From contig UQSX01000004.1 in NCBI GenBank assembly GCA_900543715.1, positions 1 through 64,000 on the forward strand: a stretch of 64,000 bases of DNA, given 5' to 3'. The notes beneath the pieces were generated by a model. That model was not told the DNA's origin. It saw nothing but the letters and a program-made list of their open reading frames with translations, and searched no databases. This document shows, in pieces, positions 8,259-16,149 of the stretch. How positions within the stretch are numbered: position 1 is the first letter of the stretch; every line of letters begins with the position of its first letter. The translations under genes and the position numbers were made by a program. Source of the stretch: an uncultured Blautia sp. (GTDB lineage Bacteria; Bacillota; Clostridia; Lachnospirales; Lachnospiraceae).

Positions 8259-9875
8259 ATGGCTTCCAGTGCGAAAGATATCCAGCTTCGAGAGCTGAAA
8301 GATACATTATCACAACTGAAAACAATGATATCTGAACAGACTGAGCTGATCCGATCTCTCCGTCTTATGCTTGATGAAAAATCCAGTCACGAGAAAGCGC
8401 TCCAGGAACAGGTAGACTATCTGACCAAAAAGCTTTTCGGCTCATCCAGCGAAAAGAGATCCGATGACATTCCGGGACAACAAAATCTCTTTGATGAAGC
8501 GGAAATGGAACAGGCTCCCTCTTTGCCGGAAGAAGAGACCGTGATCCGGGAGCATACTCGTAAAAAGAAGGCAACCCATGAGGATCTCTTCAAAGGCCTG
8601 AAGGTTGAAAAAGTCGTGATCCCTCTTCCGGAAGAAAATCAGATTTGCCCGATCTGCGGTACGCAGATGGTCCTGATCGGTGAGGAGTATGTCCGCCGGG
8701 AACTGGAATTCATTCCTGCTACCTGTAAAGTGATCGAATACTACAGCCAGAGTTATGGTTGCCCATCCTGCAAGGAAGGATTCGGCGATACGGAAAAGCC
8801 TGTGATCGTAAAGTCTCAGGTGCCGGCGGCTCTGGTTGGGAAAGGTCCTGCCTCAGCATCCGCTGTTGCATGGACTATGTATCAGAAGTATGCCAACGGG
8901 CTTCCCCTTTATCGACAGGAGAAGGACTGGAAACAGTATGGAGTCCAGATCAGCCGCACCACTCTTGCCAACTGGATCATCTACTGTTCGCAGAACTATT
9001 TTCAGCCGATGTATGAATACTTCCACTGTGAGCTGCTGAAATGCAGCTTTACAATGGCAGATGAAACCCGAGTTCAGGTATTGAACGAGGAAGGGCGCCG
9101 AGCCCAGACCCAATCATTCATGTGGCTGTTCCGCAGCGGCGAGGACGGGCTTCCGGCGATCATCCTGTATGGCTATTCCCCGACCAGAAGCGGCAGTCAT
9201 GCAAAGGAGTTCCTGGAAGGCTATAGCGGATACCTGGAAACGGATGGATATCAGGGATACAACAACCTTCCAGGGATCAGACGCTGCTCTTGTTGGGCGC
9301 ATATCCGTCGATACTTTATCGATGCCGTTCCCAAAGGAAAACAGTATGACTACAGCCAGCCGGCAGTGCAGGGAGTCCAGTACTGCAGCCGGTTATTCGC
9401 CATTGAGGACTCCATTAACAAAAAGTATCCCGGTGATTATGAAAAGCGGAAGCAGCTGCGTCTCGAGAAGGAAAAACCTGTTCTGGAGGCTTTCTGGTCG
9501 TGGCTTGACCAGCAGAAGCCCGTCCGGAATACCCGGATGGATAAAGCCGTGAATTATGTTCTCAACCGGCGTGATACAGCAGAGACCTATCTGGAAGACG
9601 GACGATGCAGCTTCACTAACAATCTCAGTGAGAATGCGATCCGTCCATTCGCAGTAGGCCGGAAGAACTGGCTGTTCAGCAATTCCGTAGAGGGAGCGAA
9701 TGCCAGTGGCGTGGTCTACACAATGGTTGAGATGGCAAAAGCACACGATTTGAATATTTACGGATATCTTAAATTTCTGCTGGAGCACCGGCCAGGTAAA
9801 GACATGACCGATAAACAGCTGGCAGAGCTGGCACCTTGGAGTGAAAAACTCCAATCTATCAAAAATCGCATGTGA
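8259..9875 (+). CDS. tnpC: IS66-family transposase
   Basis: A 538-residue IS66 transposase of usual length. It has an N-terminal coiled coil (about residues 5-60), the LTKKLFGSSSEKR motif, a zinc-binding CPICG...CPSCKE pair near 129-172 and a DDE-type catalytic core including ADETRVQVL and LETDGYQGY. It ends with the family C-terminus (NLSENAIRPFAVGRKNWLFS, then LLEHRPG). The ATG follows GAGGAG, and a TATAAT at 8225-8230 can serve as -10. The frame is intact, so transposase could still act in trans on other IS66 copies although this copy lacks a left end. Confidence 0.93.
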   Translation: MASSAKDIQLRELKDTLSQLKTMISEQTELIRSLRLMLDEKSSHEKALQEQVDYLTKKLFGSSSEKRSDDIPGQQNLFDEAEMEQAPSLPEEETVIREHTRKKKATHEDLFKGLKVEKVVIPLPEENQICPICGTQMVLIGEEYVRRELEFIPATCKVIEYYSQSYGCPSCKEGFGDTEKPVIVKSQVPAALVGKGPASASAVAWTMYQKYANGLPLYRQEKDWKQYGVQISRTTLANWIIYCSQNYFQPMYEYFHCELLKCSFTMADETRVQVLNEEGRRAQTQSFMWLFRSGEDGLPAIILYGYSPTRSGSHAKEFLEGYSGYLETDGYQGYNNLPGIRRCSCWAHIRRYFIDAVPKGKQYDYSQPAVQGVQYCSRLFAIEDSINKKYPGDYEKRKQLRLEKEKPVLEAFWSWLDQQKPVRNTRMDKAVNYVLNRRDTAETYLEDGRCSFTNNLSENAIRPFAVGRKNWLFSNSVEGANASGVVYTMVEMAKAHDLNIYGYLKFLLEHRPGKDMTDKQLAELAPWSEKLQSIKNRM

Positions 9876-9923
9876 ATTATAGTGAATTACTCCAACTCGC
9901 AAAGGGCTGGGGTAATTTTGTAT

Positions 9924-9950
9924 CTGACCGCACTAATATTTGGCGCTTAC
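9924..9950 (+). repeat. IS66 right terminal inverted repeat
   Basis: The element's right end lies about 75 bp after the transposase stop and closes with GGCGCTTAC. The inward-reading GTAAGCGCC matches IS66 termini. No partner exists on the left, so the length of the repeat and any target duplication cannot be confirmed here. Confidence 0.6.
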
Positions 9951-10054
9951 ATTACAGACAGGAGCAAGGGTGATATTAGATGATCATTCATCCGGACAGG
10001 AAAAGCCGGAACGAAACGGAATTATTCTATTAAAATGAAGCTGGGAGAATTGCC

Positions 10055-10258
10055 ATGCTCAATGAGGTTTTCGGGAATGTGGAGTTGAGCGAGGCAGAAA
10101 TGCAGACGCTAATCTGGCTTGTAAAACGGGCGGAAAATACTGTGGCGAATGTAGTCTCTGCGATCCGAAAGGCGATGACTTCGGATGCAAGCGGCGGGAA
10201 CTGCAGCCCCGTCCGTAGGGCGGGAAAAGCCTCGGCAGGGCGCAAAGGCAGCTTTTGA
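10055..10258 (+). CDS. Small protein upstream of the mobilization-gene remnant
   Basis: A 67-codon frame beginning MLNEVFGNVELSEAEMQTLI, preceded by GGGAG at reasonable spacing. The first 45 residues look like a folded helical protein; the last 20 are Arg/Gly-rich and may be read-through into unrelated GC-rich DNA. Position just before an oriT-like hairpin cluster and a mob remnant suggests it belongs to the same mobilizable element. Not recognised as a named family; possibly a truncated gene. Confidence 0.4.
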   Translation: MLNEVFGNVELSEAEMQTLIWLVKRAENTVANVVSAIRKAMTSDASGGNCSPVRRAGKASAGRKGSF

Positions 10259-10274
10259 TAGACGGAACGGCTGT

Positions 10275-10334
10275 CAAAAGTGCTTTTGCGTTACTTTCGA
10301 TGAAAGTAACAAAGCTTATGCGCCGGATACGGCG
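10275..10334 (+). other. Cluster of short hairpins, possible oriT remnant
   Basis: Three compact palindromes lie within 60 bp. CAAAAG/CTTTTG pair at 10275-10288 with a 2-nt loop; GTTACTTTC (10290-10298) pairs perfectly with GAAAGTAAC (10302-10310) around GAT; CGCCG/CGGCG pair at 10321-10334. They sit 36-95 bp before the start of a relaxase-type mob remnant, the usual place of oriT in mobilizable plasmids. Function is inferred from position and structure. Confidence 0.35.
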
Positions 10335-10350
10335 CTGATTACTACCCGAC

Positions 10351-10402
10351 AAGGGAGAAAGGAGAGTTATTGAAGAGGACAATCAGCTTTATGACAGGGA
10401 AA
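10351..10402 (+). repeat. 52-bp direct repeat, copy 1 (mob 5' end)
   Basis: The first 42 bases (10351-10392) are identical to 15254-15295; one mismatch then 9 more identical bases follow. The repeat holds the ribosome site AAGGAG and the first codons of a mobilization gene. The two copies bound a 4.9-kb segment with the TetR, YhgE/Pip and recombinase genes. Confidence 0.9.
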
Positions 10403-10461
10403 AGCAGGAAAAAATCAAAGAACTGAAGGAAGAGTATCAGAAAGCTCTGGAAAAACAATAA
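10370..10461 (+). pseudogene. Plasmid mobilization (Mob/Pre-like) gene remnant, 5' end joined to a 3' tail
   Basis: A TTG at 10370 after AAGGAG starts MKRTISFMTGK, the same N-terminus as the longer mob fragment at 15273. After GK the sequence diverges and this frame ends after 18 codons. Another frame across the junction reads REKQEKIKELKEEYQKALEK to a TAA at 10459-10461, a coiled-coil tail of the type found at the end of Mob proteins. The simplest reading is an internal deletion that joined the two ends of a mob gene. The N-terminal assignment is better supported than the tail. Confidence 0.5.
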
Positions 10462-10502
10462 AAATCCCGGTCAGACACAGATCCTGAAGAAGTGTCTGCC
10501 GG
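10459..10502 (-). terminator. Rho-independent terminator of the TetR gene
   Basis: On the minus strand CCGGCAGACAC pairs with GTGTCTGACCGG (two small bulges) and is followed by GATTTTTATT. It begins 2-3 bases after the TetR stop codon. The T-run exists only in the minus direction. Confidence 0.7.
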
Positions 10503-10504
10503 AT

Positions 10505-11131
10505 CTATTCCGGCAGAGGGCTTTTGGAACCTGACAGAGGTGTCTGTGAGGGCGTGTTATCAGGATACATATGACGGAGGGCGTTCATGATCAGCCGGAA
10601 GGTGAGCTGGGCCATATATTGAGGCGTTTCATCGGTATCGGAGGTCAGCCAGGTTTTCACCAGACCGATGCAGCCGGAAAGACAGAAAGAATAGGAATAT
10701 TTCAGGTCTTCAATAGTGTCCGGAAAAGTCCGGCGCAGTACGTTAAGACTGTGGGTGGAAATCAGATTTTCAATGCGATGGATAAACGCGATATCCCCGT
10801 TTGGCCCCAGCAAGGCGCTGCAGATATCTTTGTTTTCTGCCAGGATCTGAAAAATATCCTCAATAAAAGGAAAGCTGGATTCGTTAAAGGGACTGACCGG
10901 ATGATTCTGAATGGTCTGGCGGATCTCTTCCAGCAGTTCTTCTTCAATGGTGGAAAGCATATTGAAAATATCCGTATAATGGAGATAGAAAGTAGAACGG
11001 TTGATATCCACTTCCTCTACCAGTTCTTTTACAGTAATTTCTTTAATACTTTTTTCCTGCATAAGTTTTGCAAGCCCGGCTCGAAGCTGGGCTTTTGTTT
11101 TGCGGATTCTCCGGTCAGTTTTTTCTTTCAT
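10505..11131 (-). CDS. TetR/AcrR-family transcriptional regulator
   Basis: A 208-residue TetR-type repressor. Residues about 8-55 form the DNA-binding domain (KITVKELVEEVDINRSTFYLHY-like region, with VDINRSTFYLHY as the recognition helix). The C-terminal ligand domain resembles the DhaS/TetR_C type with a conserved late-helix PF...F pattern. It is divergent from the YhgE/Pip gene with a 198-bp gap containing a perfect palindrome at 11181-11197, which also overlaps its own predicted promoter. It therefore probably represses itself and perhaps the membrane protein. Start follows AAAGGAG. Confidence 0.9.
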   Translation of the reverse strand: MKEKTDRRIRKTKAQLRAGLAKLMQEKSIKEITVKELVEEVDINRSTFYLHYTDIFNMLSTIEEELLEEIRQTIQNHPVSPFNESSFPFIEDIFQILAENKDICSALLGPNGDIAFIHRIENLISTHSLNVLRRTFPDTIEDLKYSYSFCLSGCIGLVKTWLTSDTDETPQYMAQLTFRLIMNALRHMYPDNTPSQTPLSGSKSPLPE

Positions 11132-11159
11132 AGATTTCTCCTTTCGAAAATATAAAAAA

Positions 11160-11188
11160 ATTATAAACCATAGACACTAGATAGACAT
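11160..11188 (-). promoter_or_regulatory. Predicted tetR promoter
   Basis: On the minus strand a consensus TATAAT (plus positions 11160-11165) is preceded at 17 bp by ATGTCT (11183-11188), a weak -35. The weak -35 lies inside the palindromic operator, consistent with autorepression. Confidence 0.5.
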
Positions 11189-11197
11189 TTTGTCTAT
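11181..11197. promoter_or_regulatory. TetR operator palindrome
   Basis: ATAGACA-TTT-TGTCTAT is a perfect 7-bp inverted repeat with a 3-bp centre. Further TAGAC half-sites lie at 11171 and 11201. It sits between the divergent TetR and YhgE/Pip genes and overlaps the predicted tetR -35. Confidence 0.7.
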
Positions 11198-11226
11198 TAA
11201 TAGACGCAACGAAGGATTATTGTCGG

Positions 11227-11255
11227 TTGTAAGGTATTTATAACCCTAGTATAAT
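11227..11255 (+). promoter_or_regulatory. Predicted yhgE/pip promoter
   Basis: TTGTAA (11227-11232), a 17-bp spacer and TATAAT (11250-11255), 75 bp before the ATG. The TetR palindrome lies 30 bp upstream of the -35. Confidence 0.65.
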
Positions 11256-11329
11256 GCGGTATGTGTAAATAATCAACATAATATCTATTAAACTATAACT
11301 AGTTACGCAGACAGAAAGGAGACAGGAGA

Positions 11330-14300
11330 ATGCTGAAACTAGAGTGGAAAAAGCTGCTGAGTAATAAACTCATGTTGGTAGTTATTGTTGCGATTATTGC
11401 AATTCCTACCATTTATACCACCCTTTTTCTGGGATCCATGTGGGACCCTTACGGCAATATGGACAAATTGCCCGTGGCTGTGGTGAATGAGGATAAACCG
11501 GTAGAATATGAGGGAGAAACATTAAACATAGGAAAAGAAATGGTGGAGAATCTGAAAGAGGACGGTTCTCTGAATTTTTCTTTTACAGATAAGGAAAGGG
11601 CCCGGCAGGGGCTGAAAGACGGAAGTTATTATATGGTCATTACCATACCGGAGGATTTTTCAGCCAATGCAGCCACCCTTACCCGGGAAAAACCTGAAAA
11701 AATGGAACTTTCTTATGAAACAAACCCGGGTATCAATTACATTGCTTCTAAGATGAGCGAGACAGCTATGGAGAAAATCCAGAGTTCTGTCCGGGAAGAA
11801 GTTACCCGCACCTATGCAGAAGCGGTTTTTGAACAGATCGGTAAGGCCGGGGACGGAATGGAGGAAGCGGCAGATGGTTCCGGGAAGCTCCAGGAGGGAA
11901 CCCGGGAACTTGCCTCAGGAAATGAACAGATCGAAGAGAATTTACAGGTTCTGGCAGATAGTACTCTGGTATTCAGAGATGGCAGTCAGACCCTGGAAGA
12001 GGGACTAAAGACTTATACAGATGGAGTAACAGCCGCAGACAAGGGAGCACGTGAACTTCAGGATGGGGCCAGTGAACTGAACAAGGGGACGAAAACCCTG
12101 GACAGCGGGGCAAAAGAACTTGCCGGCGGAAGTGAAAGCCTGGATGCAGGAGCCCAGTCCCTGGAAGAGGGCATGGGACAGTTAGAAGGAAAGATCCCGG
12201 GACTTTCTCAGGGAGTCCGGGCATTATCCCAGGGGTCTTCCCAGCTTGCCGCAGGTGTCAAGACAGCGGGAGAGGGAAGCAAAAGTCTGAAGGCAGGAGC
12301 TGAACAGACAGACAAGGGTCTTGCATCTTTACAGGAAGGACTGGATCAGCTGAACAGTGCAGCATCCCAGCTTCCCGGGCAGACACAGAAACTTCAGGAA
12401 GGTACAAATGGGGTTTATGAAGGGGCAGCTCAGCTTTCCCAGGGAATGAAGCTTCTGGAAGAACAGGCAGTCCCCGGCATTTCTGCCAGTATTGATCAGG
12501 TAAACGGACAGCTGCAGGATGGAGGAAAACAGGTTTTTGACTCTGTGAAAGAGGGCGCGGACCAGTTAAAGTCCAGTACCGATCAGCTCCTTGCGGGGAT
12601 TCAGGGAACGGAGAGCATGTCCCAGGAAACAGGAAGTGGGGACCAGCTGGGCGATACTTTAGAGGGGAATGCCCAGGAAGCCGGAAACCAGGCAGAGGTA
12701 GCCCAGGCTGCGGCAGAAAATCTGGGAGGTGTGGAAAGTATAGACGCCTCTTATTTAAGTGATTCCTTGCAGCAGGCAATTGATTCAGGAGATATAGATG
12801 CAGTGGCATCCGTTGCCTGGGAGGCAGTGGCAGCTGCACAGCAAAACGCCGATGCAGCCAATGAGGCGGGAAGCCGTCTCCAGGAAGCTTCTCAGGCTCT
12901 TGGGAACAGCAGTGCCGCCCTGTCTCAGGATCAGCAGACCATGGCAGAGGCAGCCCGGCAGGCCCGGGATATGACCGGGGCCGGTTTGGCAGGGGAAAAT
13001 TCTACAGACCTGAGCAGTGTGGTAAAGGGTCTTCAGGCATTATCAGAAGGTCTGGGACAGTTGTCTGCTCAGACAGAAACAGCCGGAGAACAGTATCTGG
13101 CAGGAGTGGACAGCGGCATGGAGCAGCTGAAGAGCGGAATCGGCACACAGGTTGGAGACAGCCTGTCTCAGCTGAGGGAAGGTGCTGACCGTCTTACCCA
13201 GGGAAGTGGAGAAGTGAACCGGGGAGTAGAACAGCTGACTGAGGCGGCACCTGCACTTGCCGGCGGAATCCAGAGTGCAAAGGATGGAGCCGGAGCACTG
13301 AAGACACAGGGAACGGAAGCACTGGTACAGGGAGCCGGGCAGCTGGATGAGGGATTTGGCCGTCTGGTACAGGGAAGTTCTGATCTGGATAAAGGAGTAC
13401 AGGAAATGCAAGGACAGCTTCCGGCTCTTTCCCAGGGAGTGGAACAGCTGTCCCAGGGAGCAAAGGATCTGAAACAGGGAACCGGAAGTCTGAAGACAGG
13501 AGCCCAGACCCTTTCTCAGGGAGCAGGAACTCTTTCGGCGGGTATGGATACCTTGGTAGCCGGAACCAGCAAGTTGTCCCAGGGAACCGGCCAGCTTACT
13601 GCAAACAATCAGGCTCTTCTTGGAGGAGCGGTACAGCTGGAGGACGGAGCCTCCCAGATCAGCAGCGGAGCTTCCCAGCTTCATGACGGAAGTAAAACTC
13701 TTGGATCCGGGATTGAACAGCTGGCGGAAGGAACTAGGACTTTAAAAGACAGTCTGGCAGATGGGGCAAAACAGATCCGGGATACGAATAAAGGAGAAGA
13801 TACGGCGGATATGTTTGCAGCTCCTGTGGAAACAAAAGAAACACAGATCACCAGGGTAGAAAATAACGGCCATGCCATGGCCCCCTATATGATGTCTGTG
13901 GCACTTTGGGTAGGCTGTATTGCCTTTAGTCTTATGTATCCGCTGACAAAGTACAGCGGAAAGCTGAAATCCGGTCTGGCCTGGTGGGGAAGCAAGGCAT
14001 CGGTACTGTATCTGATTGCCCTGCTCCAGGCAGCGGTGATGATCTTTATGCTTCATCTGTGTGACGGTTTTGAGCCGGTGGCAATGGGGAAAACCCTGGC
14101 GGTGGCCTGTCTGGCTTCGGTGGCTTTTATGTCTGTGATGTATTTCTTTACCAATACTTTTGGCAAAGTGGGAAGTTTCCTGATGCTGGTATTTATGGTG
14201 ATCCAGCTGGCAGGTTCTGTGGGAACCTACCCCCTGGAACTGTCCGGAAGCTTTGTCCCTTATCTTCATGACTGGGTACCGTTCACTTATACGGTGGAAG

Positions 14301-14476
14301 CCTTCCGAAGTACCATATCAGGAGGAGAAAGTATTCAGGAAGCCGTAATATTCCTGACCGTTTTGTGGATCGTCTTTACCCTGCTGACCATTCTGGAGTT
14401 CCAGATCCGGACCCTTAAGATGAAAAGAGGAAAAAGGACTCTGGATAACTGGTTAGAGGAAAAGGGACTGGCATAA
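11330..14476 (+). CDS. YhgE/Pip family membrane protein
   Basis: A 1048-residue YhgE/Pip protein ('phage infection protein' family; related in plan to EsaA of type VII secretion). A transmembrane helix at about 13-35 is followed by an extracytoplasmic DPYGNMDKLPVAVVNED segment typical of the family. A very long helical region (about 180-820) of degenerate 7/11-residue repeats (QLxxGAxxLxxG) follows, then five C-terminal membrane helices (about 850-1035) of the ABC-2-like YhgE C-domain. Family members act as phage receptors or in export, but their biochemical role is mostly unknown. AGGAG precedes the ATG. Control by the divergent TetR protein is likely. Confidence 0.9.
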   Translation: MLKLEWKKLLSNKLMLVVIVAIIAIPTIYTTLFLGSMWDPYGNMDKLPVAVVNEDKPVEYEGETLNIGKEMVENLKEDGSLNFSFTDKERARQGLKDGSYYMVITIPEDFSANAATLTREKPEKMELSYETNPGINYIASKMSETAMEKIQSSVREEVTRTYAEAVFEQIGKAGDGMEEAADGSGKLQEGTRELASGNEQIEENLQVLADSTLVFRDGSQTLEEGLKTYTDGVTAADKGARELQDGASELNKGTKTLDSGAKELAGGSESLDAGAQSLEEGMGQLEGKIPGLSQGVRALSQGSSQLAAGVKTAGEGSKSLKAGAEQTDKGLASLQEGLDQLNSAASQLPGQTQKLQEGTNGVYEGAAQLSQGMKLLEEQAVPGISASIDQVNGQLQDGGKQVFDSVKEGADQLKSSTDQLLAGIQGTESMSQETGSGDQLGDTLEGNAQEAGNQAEVAQAAAENLGGVESIDASYLSDSLQQAIDSGDIDAVASVAWEAVAAAQQNADAANEAGSRLQEASQALGNSSAALSQDQQTMAEAARQARDMTGAGLAGENSTDLSSVVKGLQALSEGLGQLSAQTETAGEQYLAGVDSGMEQLKSGIGTQVGDSLSQLREGADRLTQGSGEVNRGVEQLTEAAPALAGGIQSAKDGAGALKTQGTEALVQGAGQLDEGFGRLVQGSSDLDKGVQEMQGQLPALSQGVEQLSQGAKDLKQGTGSLKTGAQTLSQGAGTLSAGMDTLVAGTSKLSQGTGQLTANNQALLGGAVQLEDGASQISSGASQLHDGSKTLGSGIEQLAEGTRTLKDSLADGAKQIRDTNKGEDTADMFAAPVETKETQITRVENNGHAMAPYMMSVALWVGCIAFSLMYPLTKYSGKLKSGLAWWGSKASVLYLIALLQAAVMIFMLHLCDGFEPVAMGKTLAVACLASVAFMSVMYFFTNTFGKVGSFLMLVFMVIQLAGSVGTYPLELSGSFVPYLHDWVPFTYTVEAFRSTISGGESIQEAVIFLTVLWIVFTLLTILEFQIRTLKMKRGKRTLDNWLEEKGLA

Positions 14477-14491
14477 GAGAAAAAAGAAGGG

Positions 14492-14540
14492 AAAGGACTT
14501 TGTACTGCCTTTGAAAAGACAGTGCAGGGTCCTTTTTTTT
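14492..14540 (+). terminator. Rho-independent terminator after yhgE/pip
   Basis: AAAGGACTTTGTACTG pairs with CAGTGCAGGGTCCTTT (small internal loop) and runs into eight T residues. It follows the stop by about 15 bp. Confidence 0.85.
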
Positions 14541-14688
14541 CGGCCATCCATACACTTTAATTTATATGAGGTATGATATGGACAGACAGCGGGAACGGAA
14601 GCCTCCGGGATTTTTCTGCAAACACCCTCCCCGGACAGTAAAAGGATAAGAAGGTATCATTGGAATTGTATGAACAGATAGGAGAAAA

Positions 14689-15276
14689 ATGGAGGGGCCT
14701 ATGGAATATAATAAGGAACAACAGGAAGTCCTGATCCAGGACTTTATTGATATGCTTTTTGTGCAGAGAAACTTGTCATCCAATACCCTGTATGCCTATA
14801 AAAATGACCTGCAGAATTTTTCCAGGTGGCTGGAAAGACGGCATTACGGGGATATCAATGACCGGAGCATCTATGAATATTTTTTTTATATGCAGAATGA
14901 GATAGAATTAGCACCCCGTTCTATCCGCAGAAAATATGTTTCTATTCAGCAGTATTGTGATTATCTCAGAATGGTTTTGAACTTAAATGAGATTTTCTTC
15001 CGGTTCACGGCCAGAAAATTTCAGTTGCCAAGGACATTGCCCAGGACCTTATCCAGGGAAGAGATTAAAGAGCTGATCCTGGCGGCTACTTTCCAGTATC
15101 AGCAGGCCCGGTCAGAATATAAAGAAAGACTGTCTGTCCGGAATATGTGTATAATCGAGCTGCTTTTCTGTCTGGGGCTTCGGGTGGGAGAACTTTCCGC
15201 TCTGGATATGGCAGATTACCGGCCGGAAGAGAATACAGTGCTGATTCATGGAAAAGGGAGAAAGGAGAGTTATTGA
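14689..15276 (+). pseudogene. XerC/D-like tyrosine recombinase, truncated before its catalytic HxxR...Y end
   Basis: A 195-codon frame with the SAM-like core-binding domain (about 15-100; LSSNTLYAYKNDLQNF) and the first half of the catalytic domain. It has the LGLRVGELSAL motif carrying the first active-site Arg and the GKGRKE beta-hairpin Lys. Complete Xer proteins are about 295-330 residues; here HxxR, the second Arg and the Tyr nucleophile are missing because the frame ends SY-stop. The break coincides with the 5' edge of the 52-bp repeat, which continues as a mob gene. Alternative starts at 14689 and 14701 both have ribosome sites. It cannot recombine DNA by itself. Confidence 0.85.
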
Positions 15277-15305
15277 AGAGGACAATCAGCTTTATAACAG
15301 GGAAA
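15254..15305 (+). repeat. 52-bp direct repeat, copy 2 (recombinase/mob junction)
   Basis: Identical over 42 bases to 10351-10392. Its first 14 bases (AAGGGAGAAAGGAG) are at once the recombinase codons for the GKGRKE motif and the ribosome site of the mob fragment, which suggests microhomology at the join. Confidence 0.9.
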
Positions 15306-15464
15306 GGCTCTGTCAACCACAACAGCAGAAAATTCCATGCAAAGAATACAGATCCGAAACGGAGTCACTGGAATGTGGAATACTGCAATCAGGATATTCA
15401 AGAAATATACCATGAATTATTTGATGAGGCACTTGAAAGGTATTTAACGAGTGTGGCAGGGTAA
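15273..15464 (+). pseudogene. Plasmid mobilization/recombination protein (Mob/Pre-like) N-terminal fragment
   Basis: From a TTG start at 15273, 5 bases after AAGGAG, the frame reads MKRTISFITGKGSVNHNSRK, then NVEYCNQDIQEIYHELFDEA and LERY, before diverging to a stop at 15462-15464. This is the N-terminus of the Mob/Pre-like plasmid mobilization proteins common in gut Clostridia, in which the NVEYCNxxI and YHELFDEAL blocks are typical from my recollection of the family. Intact proteins are several hundred residues; only about 58 remain. It marks a former mobilizable element. Confidence 0.65.
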
Positions 15465-15589
15465 AAGTTCTGCCGCACAAAATTAAGAAATTTTACGTGC
15501 CTGCGCCAAAGAATATATCGAATGAAATTGAAAATTACATATATCTGCGAGTCTTCACTTTATTTTTCGCACTAGAGAGGAAATAAACA

Positions 15590-15907
15590 ATGGAAATATC
15601 AAAAAGGGATTGGAAACTTTTCAGAGAAAAATTGGCAATTTGGCAGGAAAATTATATGGCATGCTTGATCAGGGAGTATATTGCCCTGATAAGCGATGAG
15701 GATAAAATAGCTTCTGACAGATTCTGGGAGCTTGACAGTAAAATCAAGACCGACAGACGTCGTCCGGGAGTGATCCTGAATGTAAGAAAATCTGAAGCCA
15801 TATATGATATTGTTCGGCTTATCAGACTTGGAGTGATTACCTATGATGACCTGGCTGATTTCAGCGAAGACTTACAACAGGCAGTAAAGCTGATTCTGGA
15901 CAGATAA
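15590..15907 (+). CDS. Conserved hypothetical protein, accessory-element type
   Basis: A 105-residue hydrophilic protein, mostly helical, starting MEISKRDWKLFREKLAIWQE after GAGAGGAAA. Similar small proteins (WKLFREK...WQE, RFWELDxKIKxDRRxPGV, LIRLGVITYDDLxxFSxDL) are widespread in Clostridia and often sit near mobile elements; some databases mislabel them as transporters, although no membrane segment is present. No catalytic motif is visible. Its own ribosome site and full-length feel argue for a real gene. Confidence 0.7.
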   Translation: MEISKRDWKLFREKLAIWQENYMACLIREYIALISDEDKIASDRFWELDSKIKTDRRRPGVILNVRKSEAIYDIVRLIRLGVITYDDLADFSEDLQQAVKLILDR

Positions 15908-16001
15908 TGGGAAAACTGAAATAGTATAAATGAATGATCCAAAATATTAATTGAGGAATATTACAAGGAAATCATTCCTCGGCAAATTATTGGCAATGAG
16001 C

Positions 16002-16029
16002 CAAGTGGGCATGCTTGTATGCCCACTTG
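16002..16029. other. Perfect 11-bp hairpin without a T-run
   Basis: CAAGTGGGCAT (16002-16012) pairs with ATGCCCACTTG (16019-16029) around a 6-nt loop. It lies in the 242-bp gap between two small genes. No T-tract follows, so it is more likely a structured element or protein site than a terminator. Confidence 0.6.
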
Positions 16030-16149
16030 ACGACTGTCGCAGCTGTCAAATCCCCGATGTATGTATCAATAGATCTGATTTAAGACAAAAGATTAGGTTG
16101 ACACGAAAATCCATAGGTGATACATTAATTTCAACGGAGGAGCATTTAT

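Larger units (their letters stand above)
7919..9950 (+). mobile_element. IS66-family insertion sequence, left end deleted
   Basis: The segment contains the 3' part of the IS66 accessory gene tnpB, a full-length IS66 transposase and a right end finishing in GGCGCTTAC at 9950 (reading inward GTAAGCGCC, the usual IS66 terminus). The first accessory gene, the start of tnpB and the left inverted repeat are absent. The element cannot have a paired terminus and is probably immobile on its own. The exact left break is not resolved; recognisable IS66 protein sequence begins around 7949. Confidence 0.85.
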
